This document shows positions 17,873 to 27,029 of a stretch of DNA of 64,000 bases, in pieces. The position numbers and the translations under genes were made by a program. This DNA comes from Scybalomonas sp905214925. GTDB lineage: Bacteria; Bacillota; Clostridia; Lachnospirales; Lachnospiraceae. The stretch covers positions 1-64,000 of the forward strand of contig CAJMOB010000004.1 of the NCBI GenBank assembly GCA_905214925.1, in the 5' to 3' direction. The notes under the pieces were generated by a model that worked only from the letters and a program-made list of their open reading frames with translations, was not told the origin of the DNA and searched no databases. Numbering within the stretch: the first letter of the stretch is position 1; every line of letters starts with the position of its first letter.

Positions 17873-20656
17873 CTATTCGTTCTCTTCTCTTTTTGTAACT
17901 AAAACGGTATTACAAATTCCGGCTTCTGGATACTCTGGATTTCCATTGTATACAATAACCGTGAGTTCATGAACCCCTTCTATATCATCTTCCAATGGGA
18001 AAATTATTTCCCCACCAAAGCTATCGGTTCGTTCTAGCACTTGTTGTCCATCAAGATAAATCCAAATATGCCCTTTTACGTCTGTGAAATACAGATTTCG
18101 TTCTGTATCCCTCTTTCCAAAATCATAGTGGGTTCGATACATCGCATATTTTCCTAGCTTTCCAGATAGTTCTGGTTGTGGTTGGTTTGTAAATATGACA
18201 GGTTCAAAACTGTTCATATCATTTCGCTTCGTTTTCATCGTGGCATCTGGCATCTCATCAAATAATTGATAATATAGTCCCCAACCTTCCACTATCTTTT
18301 CTTCAATCGGTTTTATATATGGAATTTCTGCCACTGTTTCAATTGAAATTTCCACTTGATCTTCCTGTAATCCATCTGCATGAATACGAACTTTAATCGG
18401 CTTTTCTTCTTTATGATTTGGCTTAACTAAAAATTGAGCCAGACCATGAAATGCCTTTCTATATGGTGCTACATCTGGTTCATGGGAATTGGGATCTCCA
18501 TTTCCAACTCCAACAACGGTTCCATTTTCCACCTCTGCTTGTAATAGATCGCTGGCTGTTGGAACAACAATTCCGCTATTATCCACAACTTTTACATTTA
18601 AAATTGCTATTTCATGTCCACCACTCTTTAGGGTTCTTTGCACAGGTTCTATCATTATTCTCTCTTTTTTTCCTGCTGTTTTTTGTACATCTCTTGCTAC
18701 AACAACTCCCTTTTGTAATCCTTCTGCTCTTAACGTTCCCTCTTCACATAAGAGTTCAAACGCGATTTGGTCATACTTATCTGGCATTCCAGAAAACACC
18801 AATTGTTCATTGGAATACACGTTTATTTCTTCACAATTTGTTGTAACCATGACCTTTACTTTTTTTCCTATGCACTCTGGATTTACCCAAGGGGATACTA
18901 AGTGGATCATCGGCTCTGTTTTCCAAAATGCCTTATATAAATAGCAAGCATCTTTTTCAAATCCACAGCTATCATACGTTCCAAAAAAAGTGGATACACT
19001 CGGCCATTCAAATGGCGTTGGTTCTCCCCGATAGTCAAACCCTGTCCATACAAAACTTCCGGCTACATATGGTCGCTCATTGACATATCGCCAAGTATCT
19101 CTTACCTTTGTTCCCCAAAGGGCACATTGGCTATCGTAGTCATCAATAATATTCTCTTCTAATTTTGTTTCATATTCTCCACGCACCATAAAAGCACTGG
19201 CAGTTTCAGAACCCAAAAGTGGAATCTTTGGATATTTATTATGAAAATCATCATATCGCTTTGGATTATAGTTGATTCCAACGGCATCAAGAATGGTAGT
19301 TGCTCCTTCTTCTTCCATATATCCACCATTAAAGGCACCGAGCACTGGTCTTGTGTCATCCATCTCTTTTATCACCGCTCTTAAATTCCCTGCCATACGA
19401 TGTCCTTTTCTTGTTCCTTGTAATGGTTCTTCATTAAAAACAGAATACAGCACAACACAAGGATGATTTCTCGCATTTTTTACAATTCCTTTTACTTCTT
19501 CAAGAACATCTTTTGCGGAATTAAACGTGCGATTTTCTTCCATGACTAACATACCTTCTCTATCACAGATTTCTAAAATCGCTGGATCGGGATTATGTGC
19601 ACATCGGTAAGCATTGGCTCCTAACTCTTTTAACTTTTTCACACGAAACTCTTGTAGATTATAAGAAACTGCCACACCAACGCCTGCATGGTCTTGATGA
19701 TTACAAAAGCCTTTTAACTTAATATTTCTTCCATTTAACCAAAATCCTGTATCTGGCTCTAAGGCAATAGTTCGAAATCCTGTTTGATGTTTTTGATAAT
19801 CTTGTACTTGACCATCATAGGATACTTCTGATACTACTTCATATAAATAAGGATGTTCGATATCCCAAAGTTTTGGATTGCTCACTGCAATCTGATTAGA
19901 AAGACTCGCCTTTTCATAGGCTTTGCTTTGGAGAATATCACGACAAGAACCGATCTCTATTCCATCTTTTGTATAGATCTTGTGAACGATTTGCACATTT
20001 TTTTCATATTCAAAACTGTTTTCCACCTCTGTTTGAATCGTAAGTAGCCAATCGTTATCCTTTTTCCTCTCTGGTTTTATAAAAATACCTTGATATCCAA
20101 TATGAACCGCCGATTTTTTCACAAGCCATACATTTCGATAAATACCAGCCCCCTCATACCACCAACCTTCCCAAGCAGAAGCATTGATCCGAATGGCAAT
20201 GGTATTTGGTACAACTCCAAAGTTCGCCACGTCCGTTATATCCACACAAAAGCTGTTATATCCAGAATACATTCTCTTTAAAATCATTCCATTTACATAA
20301 ATTTGTGCATCGGCTGACATTCCTTCAAACTCTAATACAATTTGTTTTTTCTTATCTTCTTCACCCAATCCAAATCTTAGGCGATACCAACCAGTTCCTC
20401 TTTCCTTATATCCTTGATTTGGGGATCCAGACTTTATAAAATCTTTTTTTGTCACCCAATCATGAGGTAATTCTACCACTTCCCAATCAGAGTCATCAAA
20501 GCTATTCTCTGCTGGGCCTCTCATAGCTCCCCCCTTTGCAAAACCATAAACATCATCATGATTTCTTCCTTCAGGAAGCACAGAAAAATCCTTTTCAATA
20601 AATTTCCATCCTCGATTTAAGCAGTATACCCCTGATTGCTTTCCATACTGTTTCAT
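17873..20656 (-). CDS. Cytoplasmic GH2 glycoside hydrolase (probable beta-galactosidase)
   Basis: A 927-residue GH2 enzyme with no signal peptide. The order is jelly-roll (about 15-180, with AWEGWWYEGAGIYRNVWL), immunoglobulin-like domain (about 185-300), TIM barrel (about 300-590) and C-terminal beta domains including a DUF4982-like region. The acid/base is E409 (SVFNEEP) and the nucleophile E484 (LLGSETAS). FVWTGFDYRGEPTPFEWPS is typical of the beta-galactosidase branch. The last 150 residues add another beta-sandwich (IYLDGQQVLERTDSFGGEI). It is co-transcribed with a binding-protein importer, so it acts on imported oligosaccharides. Confidence 0.88.
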   Translation of the reverse strand: MKQYGKQSGVYCLNRGWKFIEKDFSVLPEGRNHDDVYGFAKGGAMRGPAENSFDDSDWEVVELPHDWVTKKDFIKSGSPNQGYKERGTGWYRLRFGLGEEDKKKQIVLEFEGMSADAQIYVNGMILKRMYSGYNSFCVDITDVANFGVVPNTIAIRINASAWEGWWYEGAGIYRNVWLVKKSAVHIGYQGIFIKPERKKDNDWLLTIQTEVENSFEYEKNVQIVHKIYTKDGIEIGSCRDILQSKAYEKASLSNQIAVSNPKLWDIEHPYLYEVVSEVSYDGQVQDYQKHQTGFRTIALEPDTGFWLNGRNIKLKGFCNHQDHAGVGVAVSYNLQEFRVKKLKELGANAYRCAHNPDPAILEICDREGMLVMEENRTFNSAKDVLEEVKGIVKNARNHPCVVLYSVFNEEPLQGTRKGHRMAGNLRAVIKEMDDTRPVLGAFNGGYMEEEGATTILDAVGINYNPKRYDDFHNKYPKIPLLGSETASAFMVRGEYETKLEENIIDDYDSQCALWGTKVRDTWRYVNERPYVAGSFVWTGFDYRGEPTPFEWPSVSTFFGTYDSCGFEKDACYLYKAFWKTEPMIHLVSPWVNPECIGKKVKVMVTTNCEEINVYSNEQLVFSGMPDKYDQIAFELLCEEGTLRAEGLQKGVVVARDVQKTAGKKERIMIEPVQRTLKSGGHEIAILNVKVVDNSGIVVPTASDLLQAEVENGTVVGVGNGDPNSHEPDVAPYRKAFHGLAQFLVKPNHKEEKPIKVRIHADGLQEDQVEISIETVAEIPYIKPIEEKIVEGWGLYYQLFDEMPDATMKTKRNDMNSFEPVIFTNQPQPELSGKLGKYAMYRTHYDFGKRDTERNLYFTDVKGHIWIYLDGQQVLERTDSFGGEIIFPLEDDIEGVHELTVIVYNGNPEYPEAGICNTVLVTKREENE

Positions 20657-20710
20657 TTCACCTACTCCTTATCTATTCTTTTTTTATAAAACAAAATTCC
20701 TTTTGCAACA

Positions 20711-21520
20711 CTATTTCACCGCTCCTGTAATTCCTTCCGCAAAACTCTTTTGTAATACAAAAAATACAATCGCTGTTGGAATAGTCGTAATCAGTACTGC
20801 TAACATTAACATTCCATAATCTGTAACATAGCCAGATGTCAGACTGGACAGCATCATTGGCATTGTCTGTGAATTGCCCTTGGTCATAATGACTTTTGGC
20901 CACAAATAATTGTTCCAAGCATTCATAAAGGTAATGGTGGTAGCAGCTGCATAGGTGGACTTCATCGTCGGCATGAACATTTTTATAAAGATTTGCCATT
21001 CATTTAATCCGTCAATTCTGGCTGCTTCAATAATTTCAAGCGGAAACGATTTTGCACACTGGCGAAACATCATAATTAAAAACGGAGTAGAGATCGATGG
21101 CAATAAAAATCCCAATGTTGAGTTTAAAAGATTTGCTTTTGAAAACATTTGGAATAATGGAACCATCAAAGAAACAAATGGCAACATCATTGTCATTAAA
21201 ATAATTTTAAATAATAGATCTTTCCATTTATCGTGAAAGATTTCAAATGCGTATCCAGCAAGAGAACAAACCAATAAGGAAAGAACTGTTGTTAAAATCG
21301 CATACTTAAAGGAGTTTCCAAAAAATCTCCATACATCTTGTGTGGCTGTTAGATTGGCATAGTTCTCTAAAAATTTTGTTCCAAATGTCATCTTGCCCCC
21401 AACAATATCCACACTTTCATTTGTTGTAGCAATGATCATCCACACCAGTGGAAAAATAGATAGAACGGAAACTAAAATTAAAAATGTATAAGTAAAAAAA
21501 TTCTCTCTTTTCTTAATCAC
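20711..21520 (-). CDS. Sugar ABC transporter permease, MalG type
   Basis: A 269-residue permease with six membrane segments and the EAA loop IEAARIDGLNEWQIF with MFMP. Translation starts at GTG, overlapping the stop of the upstream permease by 8 bp (GTGATTAA). It belongs to the GH2 operon and needs an ATPase from elsewhere. The substrate is probably a galactose-containing oligosaccharide, by association with GH2. Confidence 0.88.
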   Translation of the reverse strand: MIKKRENFFTYTFLILVSVLSIFPLVWMIIATTNESVDIVGGKMTFGTKFLENYANLTATQDVWRFFGNSFKYAILTTVLSLLVCSLAGYAFEIFHDKWKDLLFKIILMTMMLPFVSLMVPLFQMFSKANLLNSTLGFLLPSISTPFLIMMFRQCAKSFPLEIIEAARIDGLNEWQIFIKMFMPTMKSTYAAATTITFMNAWNNYLWPKVIMTKGNSQTMPMMLSSLTSGYVTDYGMLMLAVLITTIPTAIVFFVLQKSFAEGITGAVK

Positions 21521-22385
21521 GTTTATCCCCCACTTTCATTTGCAATAATGCTAAAACAGCCACCATAATTAAAATGATAAAAGACATGGCTGATGTATAT
21601 CCAAAGTTTGGAACTCCCTGAAATGCTTTATTATAAATATAATGTGACATGGAAATACTAGCATTGGCAGGTCCACCCATTGTCAAGTTAACGGATTCAT
21701 CAAAGAGTTGCAACGTTCCATTAGTAGACATAATAACAGTCAATAAAATAGTCGGTTTTAAAAGAGGCACTGTAATTCTAAAAAATGTTTGGAATAAATT
21801 CGCACCATCAATTCTAGCTGCCTCATATATGGAATATTCAATATTTTGCAATCCTGCTAAATAAAAGACCATATTATACCCCGTCCATCTCCAAATCAGT
21901 GCAATGATAATGACAATTCTAGCACTGGTTGGATGGGATAAGAAATTATATCCATGCTCTAAAATTCCCAGTTTCATTAAAACAGCGTTGATAAAACCAT
22001 CTGTGGCAAATAGGGAACGGAAGATGATAGCATAGGCTACAAGAGAAGTTGCACAAGGCAAAAAGATTGCCGTTCTAAATAGCCCTTTGAATTTCAAATT
22101 CGGTTTATTTAGTACAGAAGCTAATATCATGCCTAAAATTAACATAATTGGCACTTGAATAATTAAATAAAGGAAACAGTTTTTAATGGATTGTCTGAAT
22201 ACTTTATCCTGAAAAATACGCATATAGTTGTGCAGTCCACACCACTGCATATTGATACCTGTACCAGTTTTAAAAGATAACATCAATGCCTGAATGGCAG
22301 GGTAAAAACTAAGACAGAGGATCAAAATTACCCCCGGAGCTAAAAATAGCCATCCCATTATATTTTGTTTTTTTCTCAAATTCAT
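21513..22385 (-). CDS. Sugar ABC transporter permease, MalF type
   Basis: A 290-residue membrane subunit with a first segment MGWLFLAPGVILILCLSFYP and the EAA loop YEAARIDGANLFQTF followed by ITVPLL. It lies between the binding-protein gene and the MalG-type permease and has an AAAGGAG site. Confidence 0.9.
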   Translation of the reverse strand: MNLRKKQNIMGWLFLAPGVILILCLSFYPAIQALMLSFKTGTGINMQWCGLHNYMRIFQDKVFRQSIKNCFLYLIIQVPIMLILGMILASVLNKPNLKFKGLFRTAIFLPCATSLVAYAIIFRSLFATDGFINAVLMKLGILEHGYNFLSHPTSARIVIIIALIWRWTGYNMVFYLAGLQNIEYSIYEAARIDGANLFQTFFRITVPLLKPTILLTVIMSTNGTLQLFDESVNLTMGGPANASISMSHYIYNKAFQGVPNFGYTSAMSFIILIMVAVLALLQMKVGDKRD

Positions 22386-22460
22386 CCAAAAACTCCTTTC
22401 TCATCGTTTTTGAAAGGAAAAGGGGTCATAGCATATATGCGATAACCCCTATTTCTATCA

Positions 22461-23780
22461 TTAATTTCCCATATTAAATGAAACAGTTTCTTCCGCTGTT
22501 TTTAATTCTGAGTCAATATCAGCACCTGCACAAACATTTGTAGCAGCAACAGCAATCGCATCATTGGCTTCTGTGTAATAAATACCAGTATTAAACACCG
22601 GTGTCTTTGTTGCAAATTCTGTGATCAATTGGAAGACTGGCTCTCCACCATAAAATTCTTGTGGCTCTGCATAGACCGCACTTTCTCCTGCTGGAGTCCA
22701 TGTTGCAATGGCACCAGAGCTTGGAAGAATCGTATCGTACAATTCTTTACTTCCTGCAAATGTCTTATTTAAGAAATCAATTGCAAGCTCTGTATTTTTA
22801 CAATTGCTTGTAATGCCCCATGTGGCTCCACCTTGACTTGCATAATTTGTCGCTGTTGAAATTCCTGGTAAAGCTGGCATATTCGTCACATTCCAAAGTC
22901 CAGACTGATCTTTTGCTGTTTCAACACTTGCCATAATCCAGCATCCGTTCATAGCACCGAGTGTCTTTCCACTGGTAAACGTACCGATATACTCATCCCA
23001 ACTGTTTGTACGTGCCATAACACCTGTATCCACTAACTCTTTATACACTTTGATACTTTCTTTTAAAATTTCATTATCCACAAAATATGGTGTTCCATCT
23101 TCTTTCCAAATGCTTCCACCGGCGGATTGTACCATCTGCATCAGAATATCAGCAGAGGCAGCTTGAGAAGAAAATAGAGAATATCCTGTTTTATCCAATA
23201 CATCTTTTCCAATTTCAATAAAACGATCCCAAGTAATATCTGTTAAATCTTCTATTGTATATCCTGCCTGTTCTAAAATATCAGTTCTATACGCCGCAAT
23301 TTCTGTTCCATTGTCAAATGGCACTCCATAATTTTTACCATCTGCCACAGAGTTTGCAACTTTTCCTTCTGAAAATTGACTAAAATCAATTCCTGAATTT
23401 GTTAAATCTTGAAATAAATCTCCATATGTCATGATGTATTTTTGATATGCAAAATCCTGCATTAATAAAATATCAGGCAACTGGCTATAATCTCCAGATG
23501 ATAAGATCGTTCCTAACTGAGTTTGCATATCATCCCATGATACCTCTACAATATTTAATTTAAAGTCTGGGTTTTCCTTTTGATAAATTTTTTCTGCCTC
23601 TTGCATGGCATAAATATTAAAAGCCTTATCCCACGCCCATACGGTTAATATTTTATCTCCTCCATCAGAAGAACCGCCACTTGAGCTCTTTTCCCCGCTA
23701 CCATCAGAGCTTTGACCACAAGCCACAAGAGAAATAACCATTGTTATTGTCAATAAAAATGCTATTATTTTCTTTTTCAT
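22461..23780 (-). CDS. Extracellular sugar-binding lipoprotein of the GH2 operon
   Basis: A 439-residue family-1 solute-binding protein. The lipoprotein signal ends with lipobox LVAC near residue 21, followed by a Ser/Gly-rich linker. The mature part begins TVWAWDKAFN and contains GAMNGCWIMAS, typical of oligosaccharide binders. It is the first gene of the operon, with a GGGAGG site. Confidence 0.9.
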   Translation of the reverse strand: MKKKIIAFLLTITMVISLVACGQSSDGSGEKSSSGGSSDGGDKILTVWAWDKAFNIYAMQEAEKIYQKENPDFKLNIVEVSWDDMQTQLGTILSSGDYSQLPDILLMQDFAYQKYIMTYGDLFQDLTNSGIDFSQFSEGKVANSVADGKNYGVPFDNGTEIAAYRTDILEQAGYTIEDLTDITWDRFIEIGKDVLDKTGYSLFSSQAASADILMQMVQSAGGSIWKEDGTPYFVDNEILKESIKVYKELVDTGVMARTNSWDEYIGTFTSGKTLGAMNGCWIMASVETAKDQSGLWNVTNMPALPGISTATNYASQGGATWGITSNCKNTELAIDFLNKTFAGSKELYDTILPSSGAIATWTPAGESAVYAEPQEFYGGEPVFQLITEFATKTPVFNTGIYYTEANDAIAVAATNVCAGADIDSELKTAEETVSFNMGN

Positions 23781-23818
23781 CTTATTTTCCTCCCTGATAA
23801 TTTTTGCTAACCATCACA

Positions 23819-23894
23819 AAACCATTGTTTAATGTGCACATATATGAAATGGTTTTTATCGGATATATGTAAATTATATCAACACTTTCCCATA
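23819..23894 (-). promoter_or_regulatory. Promoter region of the GH2 operon with inverted repeat
   Basis: TATAAT on the minus strand (in GATATAATTT near 23880) lacks a good -35, as expected for an AraC-activated promoter. Downstream, AAAACCATT and AATGGTTTT (about 23819-23857) flank a TGTGCAC core and could be a regulator site or leader hairpin. Confidence 0.4.
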
Positions 23895-23940
23895 TTTTGT
23901 GATCAGATACACTGAAAAAATGTGCATTTTCGATTCTTTT

Positions 23941-24855
23941 TCACCATCCTCTATATGCACTTATCCTATAATTTTTCAATTTTCCTTCATAATTTTGGGC
24001 AGATTTCTTCCATTGGTATGGAGAAATCCCTAATAATTTTTTAAAATTTCGATTAAATGTGGATATATTCTCAAATCCAATTTGATAAGAGATTTCTTTC
24101 ATGGATTTTTCTGTCCACTTCATCAAATTACAAGCATTTTGTATTCTCACTAAATGAATGAAATCTAACGGCTTCATATTCATATTCATTTCAAACACCT
24201 TTCGAAAATGACTTTCACTCATATTGCAGGCTTTTGCTAGATCTGATATATATAATAATTCATGATAGTGATCATTCACATAAGAAATGGCAGGTGTAAT
24301 TAAACTTGTCTGCCCAAGACTTTCTTTTTCTCCCTCATTCATCCTGAGTATTTCAATAAGAAATGATTTTAACAAACCTTTCACACTTTCTTGATAAAAA
24401 TATTTTTTCTCCAAACACTCCAATCGAATTTGCTCTAATAATATTTTTAACCTTTGATTTTTCTTTTTTTCAATATAATGTGCCTTTAAAAAAATTCTTC
24501 TCTTGATATTGGATATTTCTCCACTCTGTTTTCCATCCATTTCTTGAATCACAGCTTCTACATCAAAATAAAACCATTCCCAATACGCCTTTGTTCCCTT
24601 TTTTGAATTTGTTGTATGTAAAAAATAGGGCGGAATCACAACAAGACTCCCCTCTTCAAAAGAATAGGTTTCTTGCCCTAGTATGATCTCTCCTTCTCCA
24701 CCATAGCAAATCCCCACTTCTAAATAGTTATGAAAATGTAAACAATCAATGTCATTTCCATACTCCCGAATCCACTCTTTTCCAGTTAAAGCTAAGACGA
24801 CTTCTTTTTCTGATATTTCATAATATCTATATTGTGCTTTTTTCCTTTTTTTCAT
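23941..24855 (-). CDS. AraC-family transcriptional regulator with cupin sensor
   Basis: A 304-residue protein. Residues about 25-105 form a cupin-like sugar-sensing domain (LHFHNYLEVGICYGGEGEII, SLVVIPPYFLHTT); residues about 195-290 hold two AraC helix-turn-helix motifs (ISDLAKACNMSESHFRKVFEMNMNMKPLDFI and MKEISYQIGFENISTFNRNFKKLLGISP). It lies directly upstream of, and in the same direction as, the GH2 operon and is probably its activator. Confidence 0.9.
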   Translation of the reverse strand: MKKRKKAQYRYYEISEKEVVLALTGKEWIREYGNDIDCLHFHNYLEVGICYGGEGEIILGQETYSFEEGSLVVIPPYFLHTTNSKKGTKAYWEWFYFDVEAVIQEMDGKQSGEISNIKRRIFLKAHYIEKKKNQRLKILLEQIRLECLEKKYFYQESVKGLLKSFLIEILRMNEGEKESLGQTSLITPAISYVNDHYHELLYISDLAKACNMSESHFRKVFEMNMNMKPLDFIHLVRIQNACNLMKWTEKSMKEISYQIGFENISTFNRNFKKLLGISPYQWKKSAQNYEGKLKNYRISAYRGW

Positions 24856-24932
24856 AACATTCCTATTGCTGATTTCAGCATTTCCTTTCTTCCTATAACC
24901 CCTATCTTATTCCCTTAATAAACGATAAAAAA

Positions 24933-24958
24933 TGCAAGGATAACAAAATATCCTTGCA
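24933..24958 (-). terminator. Terminator-like hairpin downstream of a gene remnant
   Basis: TGCAAGGATA and TATCCTTGCA form a perfect 10-bp stem followed by T6 on the minus strand. No intact gene leads into it, only the decayed 3' end described for 24985-25130. Confidence 0.6.
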
Positions 24959-24984
24959 CTTATTATACATAAAATTTCAAATGA

Positions 24985-25130
24985 TTATATCCATTTTATT
25001 CCATATATTACATTTTTCATATCTTCCTCTGATTCAAACCAAAGTTCAACCTTTTCTAATCGTCCAATTTTCTTCCAATTGTTTTAAGAATTTCTTGTTG
25101 GATTGTCGGACTGCTTATAATATGTATAAA
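24985..25130 (-). pseudogene. 3' remnant of an unrecognised gene
   Basis: On the minus strand RLEKVELWFESEEDMKNVIYG can be read up to a stop at 24985. It is preceded in a shifted frame by IQQEILKTIGRKLDD. A proper terminator follows. The family was not recognised. The whole interval 24856-25289 has no intact gene. Confidence 0.3.
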
Positions 25131-25195
25131 ATATCTAAAATGGAATAAAAAATAATAAAGTAACAATATGTCGATAAAAATTTTTTTCGTATAGC

Positions 25196-25250
25196 AAAAA
25201 ACGAGCTATCACAAGAAGTCTCTTCCTTCTTACGATAGCTCGTTTTCTAT
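25196..25250. terminator. Terminator of the third sugar importer operon
   Basis: ACGAGCTATC (25201-25210) pairs with GATAGCTCGT (25234-25243), flanked by A and T tracts, shortly after the permease stop at 25290. Confidence 0.85.
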
Positions 25251-25289
25251 CTCTTATATTATTTTTTACTTAAATCGTATCCTATTTTA

Positions 25290-26099
25290 TCAGCCTTTTA
25301 ATCCACTTTGTGCAATTCCTTCTTCAAATCGAGATTGCATGAACAAATAGACAAGAAACGGTGGTAAAAACGTAATGACCGCACACGCCATAGAAAGACC
25401 AACATCGGTATCATATTGTGTCTTTAATGTGGTTAAGGCCACTGGCAGTGTTCGCATCTCTTCCTTTGTTGTGACAATTAAAGGCCATGTAAAACTATTC
25501 CAAGCACCAATAAAAGCGAAAATTCCAACGGTTAATAATGCAGATTTAATCAGCGGTAAAATCATTTTCACTAAAATAGCAAGTTCTCTTGCTCCATCCA
25601 TTCTAGCCGATTCAATGACTTCCATTGGAACTGCCAATATGGCTTGTCTTACAATAAATACTCCAAGTGCTGATGGAAGTGGTAAAATTAAAGCCCAAAA
25701 GGTATTAATCATATCCATTCCTCTTACAACCGTATACATTTGGATTAAAATCGCCTCTCCTGGCACAAACATTGTAAGGGTAACTAATACAAAAAGGAAT
25801 TGACTCCCTTTAAATCGTAATCTTGCAAACGCATATCCTGCTAGACAGCTCGTAATTAAAGTTAAAATTACTCCTGCTACCGATACAAACAAACTGTTCA
25901 TAAAATAGCGAAAGATTTCTGGTTTGCTAAAAATCGTCTTATAATGTTCGAGTGTTATTTCACTGAGAGAAAAATGAAAATCATACGCATTTAATGTGCT
26001 TTTAAATGACATGAAAAACATATAAGCAAACGGCAGGATACAAATTAAAATAATGAGTAATAGTAGAATTACTTCGATTCCATTCCATACTTTCTTCAT
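25290..26099 (-). CDS. Sugar ABC transporter permease, MalG type
   Basis: A 269-residue permease with the EAA loop IESARMDGARELAILVKMILPL and the usual conserved EEGIAQSGLKG-like tail. It is the last gene of a three-gene importer operon that contains no enzyme, so the substrate can only be guessed from the surrounding arabinan and galactan genes. It has an AGGAGGG site. Confidence 0.9.
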   Translation of the reverse strand: MKKVWNGIEVILLLLIILICILPFAYMFFMSFKSTLNAYDFHFSLSEITLEHYKTIFSKPEIFRYFMNSLFVSVAGVILTLITSCLAGYAFARLRFKGSQFLFVLVTLTMFVPGEAILIQMYTVVRGMDMINTFWALILPLPSALGVFIVRQAILAVPMEVIESARMDGARELAILVKMILPLIKSALLTVGIFAFIGAWNSFTWPLIVTTKEEMRTLPVALTTLKTQYDTDVGLSMACAVITFLPPFLVYLFMQSRFEEGIAQSGLKG

Positions 26100-26108
26100 T
26101 GTGCCCTC

Positions 26109-27029
26109 CTATAATTCCGATGTTTCTTTTTTCATCAATCCTCGCTGTAATAACATAATTCCAACGACAACAAGGAAAAATACATTGGATATTGCCATAG
26201 CATATCCTGCTTTTCCACTCTTAAATGTTAAATCATATAAATACATAACGAGGGTAGTTGTAGACATAGAAGGCCCACCACCTGTCATTGTATAAACTAA
26301 ATCAAAAATTTGCATTCCACTGGCAACGGCAAGAAAGAAATTTAAGATAATGGCTGGCTTTAACATTGGAAGTGTAATTTTCGTAAACAGATAAAATCCA
26401 TTGGCACCATCCATTTTTGCTGCCTCATAATAATGATCCGAAATGGATAAAACGGAGGATAACATTAAAATCATATAATATCCCATGCTTTTCCAAACCA
26501 CAATACAAGCAACGGTAATCAGTGCTGTTGTACTACTACCTAACAACATATTTGGCTCTATTCCAAACAGATGGAAAAACTTTTGAACAAGCGCATTATT
26601 TCCATTTAAAATAGCTTTCCAAACGGTTCCTACGACAGCACTTGATGATAATACTGGAATAAAAATAGCTGCTTTTGCTAATTTTCCAAGTATTGTATTT
26701 CTTCTCTTGGCAATAAGCGTTGCAAAACAAGTAGATAACACGATCTGCGCTGGCACAACGAAAATAATTAAAATCACTGTTGTTTTCACCGCTTGATGAA
26801 GTTTTGTATCACCTAGCATTTTTTTATAATTGTAAAGCCCTCCCCATTCTGGAACTCCAATTAAATTATATTTTGTAAAACTATAACGAATTCCAATAAA
26901 AAGGGAAACTCCAACAAAAACAAATAAAATAGCTAATATAGGAAAAATATAAGCATATGGTCTAACAGTTCTCCCTATCTTTTGTGCCTTCTGCAATTTT
27001 TGCATTTTTTGTTTGTTTTCTATTTTCAT
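26109..27029 (-). CDS. Sugar ABC transporter permease, MalF type
   Basis: A 306-residue membrane subunit with a charged N-terminus (KIENKQKMQKLQKAQKIG), first membrane segment YIFPILAILFVFVGVSLF and EAA loop YEAAKMDGANGFYLF with ITLPML. Its ATG overlaps the stop of the binding-protein gene by 4 bp (ATGA), showing translational coupling. Confidence 0.9.
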   Translation of the reverse strand: MKIENKQKMQKLQKAQKIGRTVRPYAYIFPILAILFVFVGVSLFIGIRYSFTKYNLIGVPEWGGLYNYKKMLGDTKLHQAVKTTVILIIFVVPAQIVLSTCFATLIAKRRNTILGKLAKAAIFIPVLSSSAVVGTVWKAILNGNNALVQKFFHLFGIEPNMLLGSSTTALITVACIVVWKSMGYYMILMLSSVLSISDHYYEAAKMDGANGFYLFTKITLPMLKPAIILNFFLAVASGMQIFDLVYTMTGGGPSMSTTTLVMYLYDLTFKSGKAGYAMAISNVFFLVVVGIMLLQRGLMKKETSEL

